A stretch of 64,000 nt of DNA from Streptomyces sp. A3M-1-3 (GTDB lineage Bacteria; Actinomycetota; Actinomycetes; Streptomycetales; Streptomycetaceae). The position numbers and the translations under genes are program-made. Within the stretch, counting starts at the first letter, position 1; each line of letters begins with the position of its first letter. Below the pieces are notes generated by a model that did not search any database, had not been told where the DNA came from, and saw nothing but the letters and a program-made list of their open reading frames with translations. The stretch is from positions 124,001 through 188,000 of the forward strand of contig NZ_JANAVP010000012.1 in assembly GCF_024213665.1 (NCBI RefSeq), given 5' to 3'. Of the stretch, positions 9,396 through 19,198 are shown piece after piece.

Positions 9396-10889
9396 CGTCT
9401 TGTCCAGGGGCGGGCCCTGCGTTGGCCCGTAGAGAGTTGTCAGGTCGACCAGTTGGATGTCGCCGTCAGCGCCGGCTGCTGCGTCTGCCTTGTCGTTGAA
9501 GCCCGATCCGCTGAAGCACAGGAGTTTGGTGCGCGTTGTGTCGTAGCGTCCGGCTTGGGTGATGAGGTCGCGGATGTGCCGGAGGCGTTCGATGTGGCCG
9601 ATGCCCATGGTGTCGTTCCACTTCGCTTCACCGATGGCCAACAAGGGTGGCTTGGCACCGTCTGCGATGCCGATGACCGCCACATCCACTTCATGCCCGA
9701 TGCGGGCCTTGGGGTCGTGGACGACGCCGTGCCCGACGCGGGCGGGCAGTCCGCCCAGCAGGTCGGGGTCCGCGTGGTGCAGGGCCCAGTCGCGGCAAGT
9801 CTGTTCGAAATGGGGGCCGAGGACGTTGCTGACGAAGCGTCGGCGGCTGGCTTGCCACACCCGGCCGGCGCTGCCGGGGCGCTCCAGCTGGTCCCAGACG
9901 GGGCGCATGATGGCGTGATAGAAGCCGATCAGCGGCTCGGCGATGCGGTAGGTGGGCCGGTTGTCACGGAAGATGTCCGCATCCCGGTAAAGCAACCCGG
10001 CGTCTTCGAGGACGTTGATGGGGTGCGCGATGTCGGTGGCTTTGCGTTCCAGGTAGCCGGCCATGCCGCCACGGGTGGCGTTGCCGTCGGCGACTGCGGC
10101 CAGCACTGAGAGATACAGAGCTGTGTCGCGCAGGTCGGGCTCCTCGGCGAGGAGGTAGCGGGCCTCGCGGAAGAGGGGCGTCTCGGGATTGAGGACAGTG
10201 CGGACGACCCAGTCTTCGAAGTCGTCAGGCCCGCTCGGGGTGTCGCCGCGTGCGAATTCACGCCGGTACGCAGGAGTGCCCCCGACGATCGCGTTGACCT
10301 TCAGCGCCAGGCGTGGGTCCCTGATGTTCCAGAACTCGGCGGCGAGGCGGTGGTCGAGGGGCCGGACAATCAGCTCGAGCCCCGCACGGCCCCGTAGCGG
10401 AGCGTTACCGGACAGCAGCCGGCCCATGAAGGACAGGGCTGAGCCGCACAACAGTAGCCGGGTGCGCGATGCGGTGCGCTGGTCGCGCAACGGCCGTAGT
10501 GCCTCCTGGATGATTGAGGGCAGCTCGGGGTTGGCCTTGGCCAGGTACGGAAACTCGTCGATCACGACCGGTACAGGCCGCTCCGCGCCCAGCGCGAGCA
10601 GCGCGTCCACGGCCTCGGACCAGGTGGCGAAGTGGAACGGGCTGGCGGGGCGTACATGAGCCGTGAGCGCGGCACTGATGCGCCGTAGCGACTCTGCATC
10701 GGCAGCCTCGGTCGCCCCGAAGTAGAAGCCCCCGGCGGCCCGGCATGCGGCATCCAGCAGGAATGTCTTGCCCTGGCGTCGGCGCCCGGAGACCACTCCG
10801 AGCGTTGCGCCAGGCTGCTCGTCGCTGATGAACCGGGTCAGAGCCGACCACTCGTAGTCCCGGTCGAACATCTCGGCAGGTTTGCGCAT
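9393..10889 (-). CDS. ATPase with DUF234-type C-terminal nuclease-like domain
   Basis: 498 aa. The N-terminal P-loop ATPase has a variant Walker A VSGRRRQGKTFLL (about residues 33-45) and Walker B VPVVIDEFPYL. A winged-helix-like middle (GGMAGYLERKATDIAHPINVLEDAGLLYRD) and a C-terminal DUF234-like region follow. In the latter, GHEVDVAVIG and LLAIGEAKW fit the D...E-x-K pattern of PD-(D/E)XK nucleases. This is the bacterial/archaeal 'ATPase + DUF234' family, whose role is unproven (mobile-element or defence related roles have been suggested). Third-position GC is visibly lower than in neighbours. It sits exactly between desE and the acyl-CoA dehydrogenase gene, which I recall as adjacent in S. 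coelicolor, so it is probably an acquired insertion. Confidence 0.85.
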   Translation of the reverse strand: MRKPAEMFDRDYEWSALTRFISDEQPGATLGVVSGRRRQGKTFLLDAACRAAGGFYFGATEAADAESLRRISAALTAHVRPASPFHFATWSEAVDALLALGAERPVPVVIDEFPYLAKANPELPSIIQEALRPLRDQRTASRTRLLLCGSALSFMGRLLSGNAPLRGRAGLELIVRPLDHRLAAEFWNIRDPRLALKVNAIVGGTPAYRREFARGDTPSGPDDFEDWVVRTVLNPETPLFREARYLLAEEPDLRDTALYLSVLAAVADGNATRGGMAGYLERKATDIAHPINVLEDAGLLYRDADIFRDNRPTYRIAEPLIGFYHAIMRPVWDQLERPGSAGRVWQASRRRFVSNVLGPHFEQTCRDWALHHADPDLLGGLPARVGHGVVHDPKARIGHEVDVAVIGIADGAKPPLLAIGEAKWNDTMGIGHIERLRHIRDLITQAGRYDTTRTKLLCFSGSGFNDKADAAAGADGDIQLVDLTTLYGPTQGPPLDKT

Positions 10890-10925
10890 GCGCGTCCCCT
10901 TTCCTGACGGCCGCCAGGTGAGCTC

Positions 10926-10949
10926 ATGGATATAGAATCACGTATCCAT
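10926..10949. promoter_or_regulatory. Palindrome in the ATPase promoter region
   Basis: ATGGATA - 10 bases - TATCCAT is a perfect 7-bp inverted repeat in an AT-rich patch just upstream of the 9393-10889 gene. It is a candidate operator; the regulator is unknown. Confidence 0.5.
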
Positions 10950-11025
10950 TAACTGTACCTCTAGTTCTTGCGAGCGTAGGGTTGAGCGTCGGCTCATCGG
11001 GCGCTCCTGCTGTCCGGCGAACGAG

Positions 11026-11058
11026 CAACCCCGACAAGAAACGATCTTGTCGGGGTTG
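11026..11058 (-). terminator. Intrinsic terminator hairpin after the acyl-CoA dehydrogenase gene
   Basis: A perfect 14-bp stem CAACCCCGACAAGA / TCTTGTCGGGGTTG with a 5-base loop begins 34 bases past the stop codon at 11092. It ends the minus-strand carboxylase operon. Confidence 0.85.
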
Positions 11059-11091
11059 AAGATCAAGCTGAGCCGCGAGCCCGGCGCGGCG

Positions 11092-12252
11092 TCAGGCCGG
11101 CAGGCCCAGTTCTCGGGCGATCAGCATGCGCTGGACCTCGCTCGTGCCCTCGCCGATTTCGAGGATCTTGGAGTCGCGCCACATGCGGGCCACCGGGTAC
11201 TCGTTCATGAAGCCGTAGCCGCCGTGGATCTGGGTGGCCTCGCGGGCGTTGTCCACCGCCACCGTCGAGGAGTAGAGCTTGGCGAGTGCCGCCTCCTTCT
11301 TGAACGGCTCGCCGTGGACGAGGCGGGAGGCCGCGTCCCGCCAGGAGATGCGGGCCGTGTGGGCGCGCATCTCCATGTCCGCCAGCTTGAACTGGATGGC
11401 CTGGTTGTCGCCGATCGGGCGGCCGAACGCGTGGCGTTCCCTGGCGTACTTCAGCGACTCGTCCACGCAGCCCTGCGCGAGGCCCGTCGCGAGCGCCGAG
11501 ATGGCGATACGGCCCTCGTCGAGGATCCGCAGGAACTGGGCGTAGCCGCGGCCCTCCTCGCCGAGGAGGTTCGCGAGCGGCACCCGGACGTCGGAGAAGG
11601 ACAGCTCGCGGGTGTCCGAGGCGTTCCAGCCGACCTTGGAGTACGGGGCCGCCACCCTGAAGCCAGGGGTGCCGGACGGGACGATGATCGAGGAGATCTC
11701 CGGACGGCCGTCTGCCTTGCGGCCGGTGACCGCGGTGACCGTGACCAGGGCCGTGATGTCGGTACCGGAGTTGGTGATGAAGCACTTCGAGCCGTTGATC
11801 ACCCACTCGTCGCCGTCCCGCACAGCGGTCGTCTTCGTACCGCCCGCGTCCGAGCCGCAGTCCGGCTCGGTCAGGCCGAAGGCGCCCAGTATGTCGCCGG
11901 AGCACAGCCGCGGGAGCCACTCGCGCTTCTGCTCCTCCGTGCCGAAGCGGTAGACGGGCATCGCGCCGAGGGACACGCCCGCTTCGAGGGTGATGGCGAC
12001 GGAGGAGTCGACCCGGGCGAGTTCCTCGAGGGCGATGCCGAGGGCGAGGTAGTCGCCGCCCATGCCGCCGTACTCCTCCGGGAAGGGCAGGCCGAACAGG
12101 CCCATGCGGCCCATCTCGCGGATGATCTCGTACGGGAACTCGTGGCGCTCGTAGAAGTCGCCGATCTTCGGCGCGACGACGTCGTGCGCGAACTCCTCGA
12201 CCGTGCGGCGGAGTTCCTCGTGTTCGGGGGAGAGGCGGTGGTCCAGGGACAT
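11092..12252 (-). CDS. acdH: Acyl-CoA dehydrogenase (short/branched-chain; AcdH-like)
   Basis: FAD enzyme that oxidises a branched or short acyl-CoA (isovaleryl- or isobutyryl-type) to the 2-enoyl-CoA. The protein is 386 aa, standard length. Signatures seen are GAFGLTEPDCGSDAGGTKT (flavin/acyl-CoA motif 1), QIHGGYGFMNEYPVARMWRDSKILEIGEGTSEVQ (motif 2), with the catalytic Glu in EIGEGTSE. It is the last gene of the MCC/HMG-CoA lyase operon, 6 bases after the lyase gene, which argues for a role in leucine degradation (isovaleryl-CoA). The symbol follows the S. coelicolor gene in this position. Confidence 0.92.
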   Translation of the reverse strand: MSLDHRLSPEHEELRRTVEEFAHDVVAPKIGDFYERHEFPYEIIREMGRMGLFGLPFPEEYGGMGGDYLALGIALEELARVDSSVAITLEAGVSLGAMPVYRFGTEEQKREWLPRLCSGDILGAFGLTEPDCGSDAGGTKTTAVRDGDEWVINGSKCFITNSGTDITALVTVTAVTGRKADGRPEISSIIVPSGTPGFRVAAPYSKVGWNASDTRELSFSDVRVPLANLLGEEGRGYAQFLRILDEGRIAISALATGLAQGCVDESLKYARERHAFGRPIGDNQAIQFKLADMEMRAHTARISWRDAASRLVHGEPFKKEAALAKLYSSTVAVDNAREATQIHGGYGFMNEYPVARMWRDSKILEIGEGTSEVQRMLIARELGLPA

Positions 12253-12258
12253 CGTGGG

Positions 12259-13206
12259 TCACTCCTTGTGGGAGAGGGCGCGGACGGTGCGGGACGGGCT
12301 GGGTCGGCCCAGTTGTTCGGCCATCCACACGCTGGTGGCGGTGAGCCGGCCGAGGTCGACCCCGGTTTCGATGCCGAGGCCGTGGAGCATCCACACGAGG
12401 TCTTCGGTGGCGAGGTTTCCGGTCGCGCTCTTCGCGTACGGGCAGCCGCCCAGGCCGCCCGCGGACGCGTCCACGGTGGTCACTCCGTGCTGGAGCGCGG
12501 CGAGTGTGTTGGCGAGGGCCTGGCCGTAGGTGTCGTGGAAGTGCACGCCGATGGTGTTGGTGGGCACGCCGGCCTCATTGAGCGCGGCGAGGAGGGTCAG
12601 TACATGGCCGGGCGTGGCCACGCCGATGGTGTCGCCGAGGCTCAGTTCGTCGCAGCCGAGGTCCATGAGCTGCTTGGCGACCCTGACCACCTGATGGACG
12701 GGGACGGGCCCCTCCCACGGGTCGCCGAAACACATCGAGAGATAGCCGCGGACATGGATCTTGTCCTCGCGGGCCCGGGCTACGACCGGTTCGAACATGG
12801 CGAGCGACTCGGCGATCGTACGGTTGAGGTTGCGCGCGGCGAAGGTCTCGGTCGCACTGCCGAACACCGCGATGCGGCGCGCGCCGAGGGCCAGGGCGCG
12901 GTCCAGGCCGCGGGCGTTCGGGACCAGGACGGGGAGGGCGACGTCGTCCAGCCACTCGTGCCCGTCCAGCATCGGGAACAGCTGTTCCGCGTCCGCCAGT
13001 TGGGGCACCCACTTGGGGTGTACGAAGCTGGTCGCCTCGATGGTGGAGAGGCCGGCGCCGGCGAGACGGCGGATGAACTCCGCCTTGATCTCGGTCGGTA
13101 CAACCGCCTTCTCGTTCTGCAGGCCGTCGCGCGGGCCCACTTCGTGGATGCGGATACGTGGGGGGAGATCCGCGACGGGGATCTCCATCGGCAGTCCCTC
13201 GGTCAT
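12259..13206 (-). CDS. hmgL: Hydroxymethylglutaryl-CoA lyase
   Basis: Cleaves HMG-CoA to acetyl-CoA and acetoacetate, the last step of leucine degradation. The protein is 315 aa, a TIM-barrel DRE-metallolyase. It shows EVGPRDGLQNE at the N-terminus (catalytic Arg and metal Asp), STIEATSFVHPKWVPQLAD, HFHDTYGQALAN (metal His residues) and GLGGCPYAKSATGN, which carries the conserved Cys of the active-site loop. The ATG overlaps the stop of the carboxylase alpha gene (ATGA), so it is coupled. Confidence 0.95.
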   Translation of the reverse strand: MTEGLPMEIPVADLPPRIRIHEVGPRDGLQNEKAVVPTEIKAEFIRRLAGAGLSTIEATSFVHPKWVPQLADAEQLFPMLDGHEWLDDVALPVLVPNARGLDRALALGARRIAVFGSATETFAARNLNRTIAESLAMFEPVVARAREDKIHVRGYLSMCFGDPWEGPVPVHQVVRVAKQLMDLGCDELSLGDTIGVATPGHVLTLLAALNEAGVPTNTIGVHFHDTYGQALANTLAALQHGVTTVDASAGGLGGCPYAKSATGNLATEDLVWMLHGLGIETGVDLGRLTATSVWMAEQLGRPSPSRTVRALSHKE

Positions 13207-15506
13207 GACGGGTCCTCCTCCTCGGATCCCTTGTGCCCCTCGTGCGGGGCGACCACGGCCAGGACCTGGTCCATGGCGACGGTGCTGCCCGGGATCACGT
13301 CCAGCTCGGTGACGGTGCCGGCGTGCGGGGCGGAGATGAGGTGCTCCATCTTCATCGCCTCGACGACCAGCAGGCCCTGCCCGGCGGCGACTTCGTCGCC
13401 GACGGCGACCTTCACGACCGTGACGGTGCCGGGCATGGGAGCCGTGAGCGAGTCCGCGCCCCCGGCCCGGCCGGCGCCGGCGAGTGCGGCGGCGACCGGG
13501 TCATGGACCTGGACGTGCCAGCTGTCCCCGTCCCGGCCGAGCCAGACGCCGTCCGGCGAGGGAGCGTGGCTGAAGGTGTGCGTGACGCCGCGCCAGTCGA
13601 TGGTGACGCGGGCGGAGGGTTCCCCCACCCCGCCCCTTCCCGACTGCGTCGATGTGCGGCTTCGCCGCGTGGGGGGCAGACCCCCAGCCCCCCGAGGCGG
13701 CAGCTCCGCGCCGCCCACCAGCCGCGCCCGGCCCGGCGCGGCTTCGCCGTCCGCGGGCGACGGTTGTGGTCCGCCGGGGGCGGGGTTGCCCGTGGGCGAC
13801 GGCTGCGCCTCGCCGGGCGTCGGTGCTTGGCCGGGTGTCCGGTCGGTTGCCGCAGGTTCGCCTGCGGCAGCGGACTCGCCCCCGGACTCGCCCCCGGACT
13901 CGCCCCCGGGCGCGCCCCCGGGCGCGTCGCTGATCAGGACCTCCGTGCCCGCCGCCCCGCTGCGCAGGCGGATCGCCAACGGGTCGTGGCCCGGTACGCG
14001 TACGTGGTGGACCGTCCAGGCGGGGGTGCCGCCGAGGCGCCAGCCGGTCGCGACCGAGAACGGGTCCACCCAGCCGGTCGACGGGGCGGTGCCCCCGGCC
14101 CGCAGCAGCGCAGCTGCCACGTACACCTCGTCCGGTACTCCGGCGGGCACCAGTCCGTCCGCGTCCCGCTCCACCAGGCCGGTGTCCAGGTCGCCGGACA
14201 CCACCGACGGGTGGGCCAGCAGGCGGCGCAGGAAGCCCGCGTTCGTCGGGACGCCCAGGGTGACCGTCTCCGCGAGCGCCGCGCGCAGCTTGCGCAGGGC
14301 CGTGGGGCGGTCCTGGGCGTGGACGATGACCTTGGACAGCATCGGGTCGTACAGGCTGCCGACCTCGGTGCCCGCCGTGAGCCCCGAGTCGGTACGTACG
14401 CCCGGCCCCTGCGGCTCGTGCAGCGCCAGCACCGTGCCGCCCGACGGCAGGAAACCGCGCGAAGGGTCCTCCGCGCAGATACGGGCCTCGATCGCGTGGC
14501 CCGTGAGGGTGATGTCGGTCTGAGCGAAGGGGAGTCGCTCGCCCGCCGCGACTCGCAGCTGCCACTCGACCAGGTCCAGGCCGGTGATGAGCTCGGTCAC
14601 CGGGTGCTCGACCTGGAGCCGGGTGTTCATCTCCATGAAGTAGTACGAGGCCGGGTCGTTGCCCGGGACGATGAACTCCACCGTCCCCGCGCCCCGGTAC
14701 CCGCACGAGCGCGCCGCCTGGACCGCCGCCTCGCCCATCGCGGCGCGCGTGGCCTCGTCCAGCAGGACCGAGGGCGCCTCCTCGATGATCTTCTGGTGCC
14801 GGCGCTGGAGGGAGCATTCGCGCTCGCCGAGGTGGACGACGTTGCCGTGGGCGTCCGCCAGGACCTGGATCTCGATATGGCGCGGCCGGTCGATCCACCG
14901 CTCGACGAGCAGTGTGTCGTCACCGAAGGAGCCGCGCGCCTCGCGGCGGGCCGCGGCGATCTCGTCGGCGAGCAGATCCTCGTCGCGGACCAGCCGCATG
15001 CCCTTGCCGCCGCCGCCCGCCGAGGGCTTCAGCAGTACCGGCATGCCGATCTTCCGTGCCGCGGCGGCCAGTTCGTCATCGGTCAGCCCGCTTCCGGACG
15101 AGCCGGGGACCACCGGAACGCCGGCCGCCTGGACCGTCTCCTTGGCCCGGATCTTGTCGCCCATGAGGGAGATGGCCCCGGGCGGCGGGCCGATGAAGGT
15201 CAGACCCGCGTCCGCGCACGCCTGCGCGAAGGCCGCGTTCTCGGCGAGGAAGCCGTACCCCGGGTGGATGGCCTGCGCCCCGGACCGGCGGGCCGCCTCC
15301 AGCAGCCGGTCGGCGCTGAGGTAGCTCTCCGAGGCCGCCGCCGGGCCGATCCGCACCGCGCTGTCGGCCTCCCGTACATGACGGGCGTCGGCGTCCGCGT
15401 CGCTGAAGACCGCGACCGAGCGGACACCCTGCTCCCGCAGGGTGCGGATGACCCGTACCGCGATCTCGCCACGATTGGCGACGAGGACTGTGTCGAACAT
15501 CTGCAT
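13203..15506 (-). CDS. Biotin-dependent acyl-CoA (methylcrotonyl-CoA type) carboxylase alpha subunit
   Basis: Biotin carboxylase plus biotin carrier; 767 aa from the ATG at 15504-15506, chosen because GAGGGG lies 4 bases upstream. The N-terminal biotin carboxylase domain has VANRGEIAVRVIRT, PGYGFLAENAAFA, the ATP-grasp glycine loop KPSAGGGGKGM, and EMNTRLQVEHPVTE. The C-terminal BCCP domain has EAMKMEHLI with the biotinyl Lys. Between them, around residues 520-640, lies an unusually long Gly/Pro/Glu/Ser-rich linker absent from typical family members. Overlap with hmgL and near-abutment with the beta subunit show an operon for leucine degradation. Confidence 0.94.
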   Translation of the reverse strand: MQMFDTVLVANRGEIAVRVIRTLREQGVRSVAVFSDADADARHVREADSAVRIGPAAASESYLSADRLLEAARRSGAQAIHPGYGFLAENAAFAQACADAGLTFIGPPPGAISLMGDKIRAKETVQAAGVPVVPGSSGSGLTDDELAAAARKIGMPVLLKPSAGGGGKGMRLVRDEDLLADEIAAARREARGSFGDDTLLVERWIDRPRHIEIQVLADAHGNVVHLGERECSLQRRHQKIIEEAPSVLLDEATRAAMGEAAVQAARSCGYRGAGTVEFIVPGNDPASYYFMEMNTRLQVEHPVTELITGLDLVEWQLRVAAGERLPFAQTDITLTGHAIEARICAEDPSRGFLPSGGTVLALHEPQGPGVRTDSGLTAGTEVGSLYDPMLSKVIVHAQDRPTALRKLRAALAETVTLGVPTNAGFLRRLLAHPSVVSGDLDTGLVERDADGLVPAGVPDEVYVAAALLRAGGTAPSTGWVDPFSVATGWRLGGTPAWTVHHVRVPGHDPLAIRLRSGAAGTEVLISDAPGGAPGGESGGESGGESAAAGEPAATDRTPGQAPTPGEAQPSPTGNPAPGGPQPSPADGEAAPGRARLVGGAELPPRGAGGLPPTRRSRTSTQSGRGGVGEPSARVTIDWRGVTHTFSHAPSPDGVWLGRDGDSWHVQVHDPVAAALAGAGRAGGADSLTAPMPGTVTVVKVAVGDEVAAGQGLLVVEAMKMEHLISAPHAGTVTELDVIPGSTVAMDQVLAVVAPHEGHKGSEEEDPS

Positions 15507-15514
15507 GTGTCCCC

Positions 15515-17131
<1,617 letters not shown>

Positions 17132-17151
17132 CCCTCGAGCTCCCTTGCTCG

Positions 17152-17197
17152 GTTAATGAGCGTTAACGTTGTTTCCCCTAGGTTAACGAGCGCTAAC
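17152..17197. promoter_or_regulatory. Twin TetR-type operators between accD1 and its regulator
   Basis: Two 16-bp inverted repeats, GTTAATGAGCGTTAAC (17152-17167) and GTTAACGAGCGCTAAC (17182-17197), lie 30 bases apart on the same face of the helix. They fit the GTTAnCGnnCGnTAAC-like sites of Streptomyces TetR regulators of acyl-CoA genes. They sit in the divergent promoter and probably control both directions. Confidence 0.85.
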
Positions 17198-17220
17198 AGC
17201 CCTGTCTAGAATGAATTCCC

Positions 17221-17838
17221 ATGAGCACCAGGACCGCGGCCCCGACCCGCCGTGAGCAGATCCTCAAGGAAGCCGCCCGTCTCTTCGCCGAGCGCGGCTT
17301 CCACGGCGTCGGCGTGGACGAGATAGGGGCCGCAGTGGGCATCAGCGGCCCCGGCCTCTACCGCCACTTCGCGGGCAAGGACGCGATGCTCGCCGAGCTG
17401 CTCGTCGGCATCAGCGACCGGCTGCTGACCGGCGGCAAGTACCGGGTGGCCGAGCGCGCGCAGAATTCGGCCCCGCCCGAGGTGCTGCTGGACTCGCTCA
17501 TCGAGGGCCACATCGACTTCGCGCTCGACGACCGTCCGCTCATCACTCTCCACGACCGCGAGCTGGACCGCCTCCGGGAGAGCGACCGCAAGCTGGTCCG
17601 CCAACTCCAGCGGCAGTACGTCGAGCTGTGGGTGGAGGCCGTACGGGAGACGTACCCGGCCCTTGCCGAGGCCGATGCCCGGGCCACCGTGCACGCGGTC
17701 TTCGGGCTGCTGAACTCGACTCCGCACCTCGGACGCCCGGGCGCCCTTCCCGGACGTACCGCGACGGCGGAACTGCTGCACCGGCTGGCGCGCGGCGCCT
17801 TCGCGGCGGCAGCCGACGCCTCACCGACTGTGGCGTAG
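17221..17838 (+). CDS. TetR/AcrR-family regulator of the carboxylase operon
   Basis: 205 aa. The N-terminal TetR helix-turn-helix is clear: TRREQILKEAARLFAERGFHGVGVDEIGAAVGISGPGLYRHFAGKDAML. The C-terminal ligand-binding domain is of the SACE_7040/FadR-like type and could sense an acyl-CoA intermediate. It is divergent from accD1-alpha-hmgL-acdH, with two operators between them, so it most likely represses that operon and itself. The ligand is inferred only. Confidence 0.92.
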   Translation: MSTRTAAPTRREQILKEAARLFAERGFHGVGVDEIGAAVGISGPGLYRHFAGKDAMLAELLVGISDRLLTGGKYRVAERAQNSAPPEVLLDSLIEGHIDFALDDRPLITLHDRELDRLRESDRKLVRQLQRQYVELWVEAVRETYPALAEADARATVHAVFGLLNSTPHLGRPGALPGRTATAELLHRLARGAFAAAADASPTVA

Positions 17839-17923
17839 CGCGGCCCAACTACGATGATCTGGTGACTGATTGATTGACTGATTGACTGACCTATCGAGGC
17901 AGTCAGCCACGGGGGGTTACGAG

Positions 17924-19183
17924 ATGACGCAGGAGGCGGCCGGCCTTGCCGCTCGGCACGCACACGCGGCGGCGGTGCCGGGCGGACGGCGGATCCTGGA
18001 GGTGGATGCGCTGCGCGGCTTCGCGCTCTGCGGGATCTTCCTGGTGAACGTGCTGGTGATGGCCGGGCCCTACGAGCCGGCCGGGGGCGTCGCCCCGGCG
18101 ACCGGTCCCGACCTGGTGGCCCAGTGGCTGGTCACGGCGTTCGTGGCGACGAAGTTCTATCTGCTCTTCTCATTTCTCTTCGGATACAGCTTTACGCTGC
18201 AGATGACCTCCGCCGAGCGGGCCGGGGCGCGCTTCGCCCCGCGCATGCTGCGCCGGCTGCTCGCACTGTTCGTACTCGGCGTGCTGCACGCAGCGCTGCT
18301 GTACACCGGCGACATCCTGACGACGTATGCCGTGCTCGGCCTCGTCCTGTTCTTCTCGCGCAACGCCGCGCCCGCCAGGGTGTGGCGCGCCGCGCTGTGG
18401 GTGTACGGAGTCTTCGCCGTACTGCTGCTGCTTCTCGGGGCCGCGGGGGCGGCCGACCCGGTGTCCGGCGCGGAGTTCCAAGCCGAGACGGCGGAGCTGA
18501 CCGAGGCCTACCGGGGTGACGCCGCCGATGTGATCGCCGCCAACGTCGGGGCGTGGTCCGACGTGCTGATCGGTGCGCTGAGCGTGAGCGGACAGGTGGT
18601 CGCCGCCTTCCTGGTGGGTTTCGTGGCGGGGAAGCGGCAGCTGCTGGCCGGCGACACCGTCGGCGCGGACCGCTTGCGCCGGATTCGCACGCTCGGCCTG
18701 GCCGTGGGCGTGCCGGGAGGGCTCTTCATGGCCGCGGGAACGTCCGGCCCGCTCTCGGAGCGCTGGGAGACCGTGGCCTTGGCCGTCGGAATGGTCTCCG
18801 CGCCGGCCCTCACCGCCGCGTACGCGAGCGCGATCCTGCTCTGGGTCAGAACGCCGCGCGGAGCGCGGGCGGCCTCCTGGCTCGCTCCCGCAGGCCGGAT
18901 GGCGCTCACCAACTACCTGCTGCAGTCGCTGGTCATGGCGCTGGTCTTCACCGGATACGGGTTCGGATTGTACGGCCGGGCAGGTGCGGCTGCCGCGGTG
19001 TGCGGGGCGCTCGCCTTCTACGCGGCGCAGCTGTTCCTCAGCGCCCGGCTGATGCGCCGTCACCGGCTCGGACCGGTGGAGTGGGCCCTGCGCGCGGTCA
19101 CGTTGGCGGGGCGGCCGACGCCGGCGGTCCGGCCGGACGAGGCGTCCAGCGTTCGGGACAACCGGCACCGGAGCGGTGGCTGA
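17924..19183 (+). CDS. DUF418 (YeiB-like) integral membrane protein
   Basis: 419 aa. It opens with RRILEVDALRGFALCGIFLVNVLVM, the R-x-x-x-x-D-x-L-R-G-F-A signature shared by the DUF418/heparan acyltransferase superfamily, followed by about eight to ten hydrophobic membrane segments. The C-terminal part has PAGRMALTNYLLQSLV, the characteristic DUF418 motif (G-R-M-x-L-T-N-Y-x-x-Q-S). Substrate unknown. The ATG at 17924 follows a purine-rich stretch; an upstream in-frame start at 17882 lies in a TGATTGAC tandem-repeat leader and is less likely. Confidence 0.87.
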   Translation: MTQEAAGLAARHAHAAAVPGGRRILEVDALRGFALCGIFLVNVLVMAGPYEPAGGVAPATGPDLVAQWLVTAFVATKFYLLFSFLFGYSFTLQMTSAERAGARFAPRMLRRLLALFVLGVLHAALLYTGDILTTYAVLGLVLFFSRNAAPARVWRAALWVYGVFAVLLLLLGAAGAADPVSGAEFQAETAELTEAYRGDAADVIAANVGAWSDVLIGALSVSGQVVAAFLVGFVAGKRQLLAGDTVGADRLRRIRTLGLAVGVPGGLFMAAGTSGPLSERWETVALAVGMVSAPALTAAYASAILLWVRTPRGARAASWLAPAGRMALTNYLLQSLVMALVFTGYGFGLYGRAGAAAAVCGALAFYAAQLFLSARLMRRHRLGPVEWALRAVTLAGRPTPAVRPDEASSVRDNRHRSGG

Positions 19184-19198
19184 CGGCACAATGGGCGC

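Noticed and set aside
11047..14523. 1158-residue plus-strand ORF opposite the acdH-hmgL-carboxylase genes
   Set aside because: Antisense shadow of real genes; high GC creates long frames and the protein has no recognisable domain.
17842..17900. Direct TGATTGAC tandem repeats as a regulatory array
   Set aside because: Short and imperfect, in the leader of the DUF418 gene; no evidence of protein binding or recombination.
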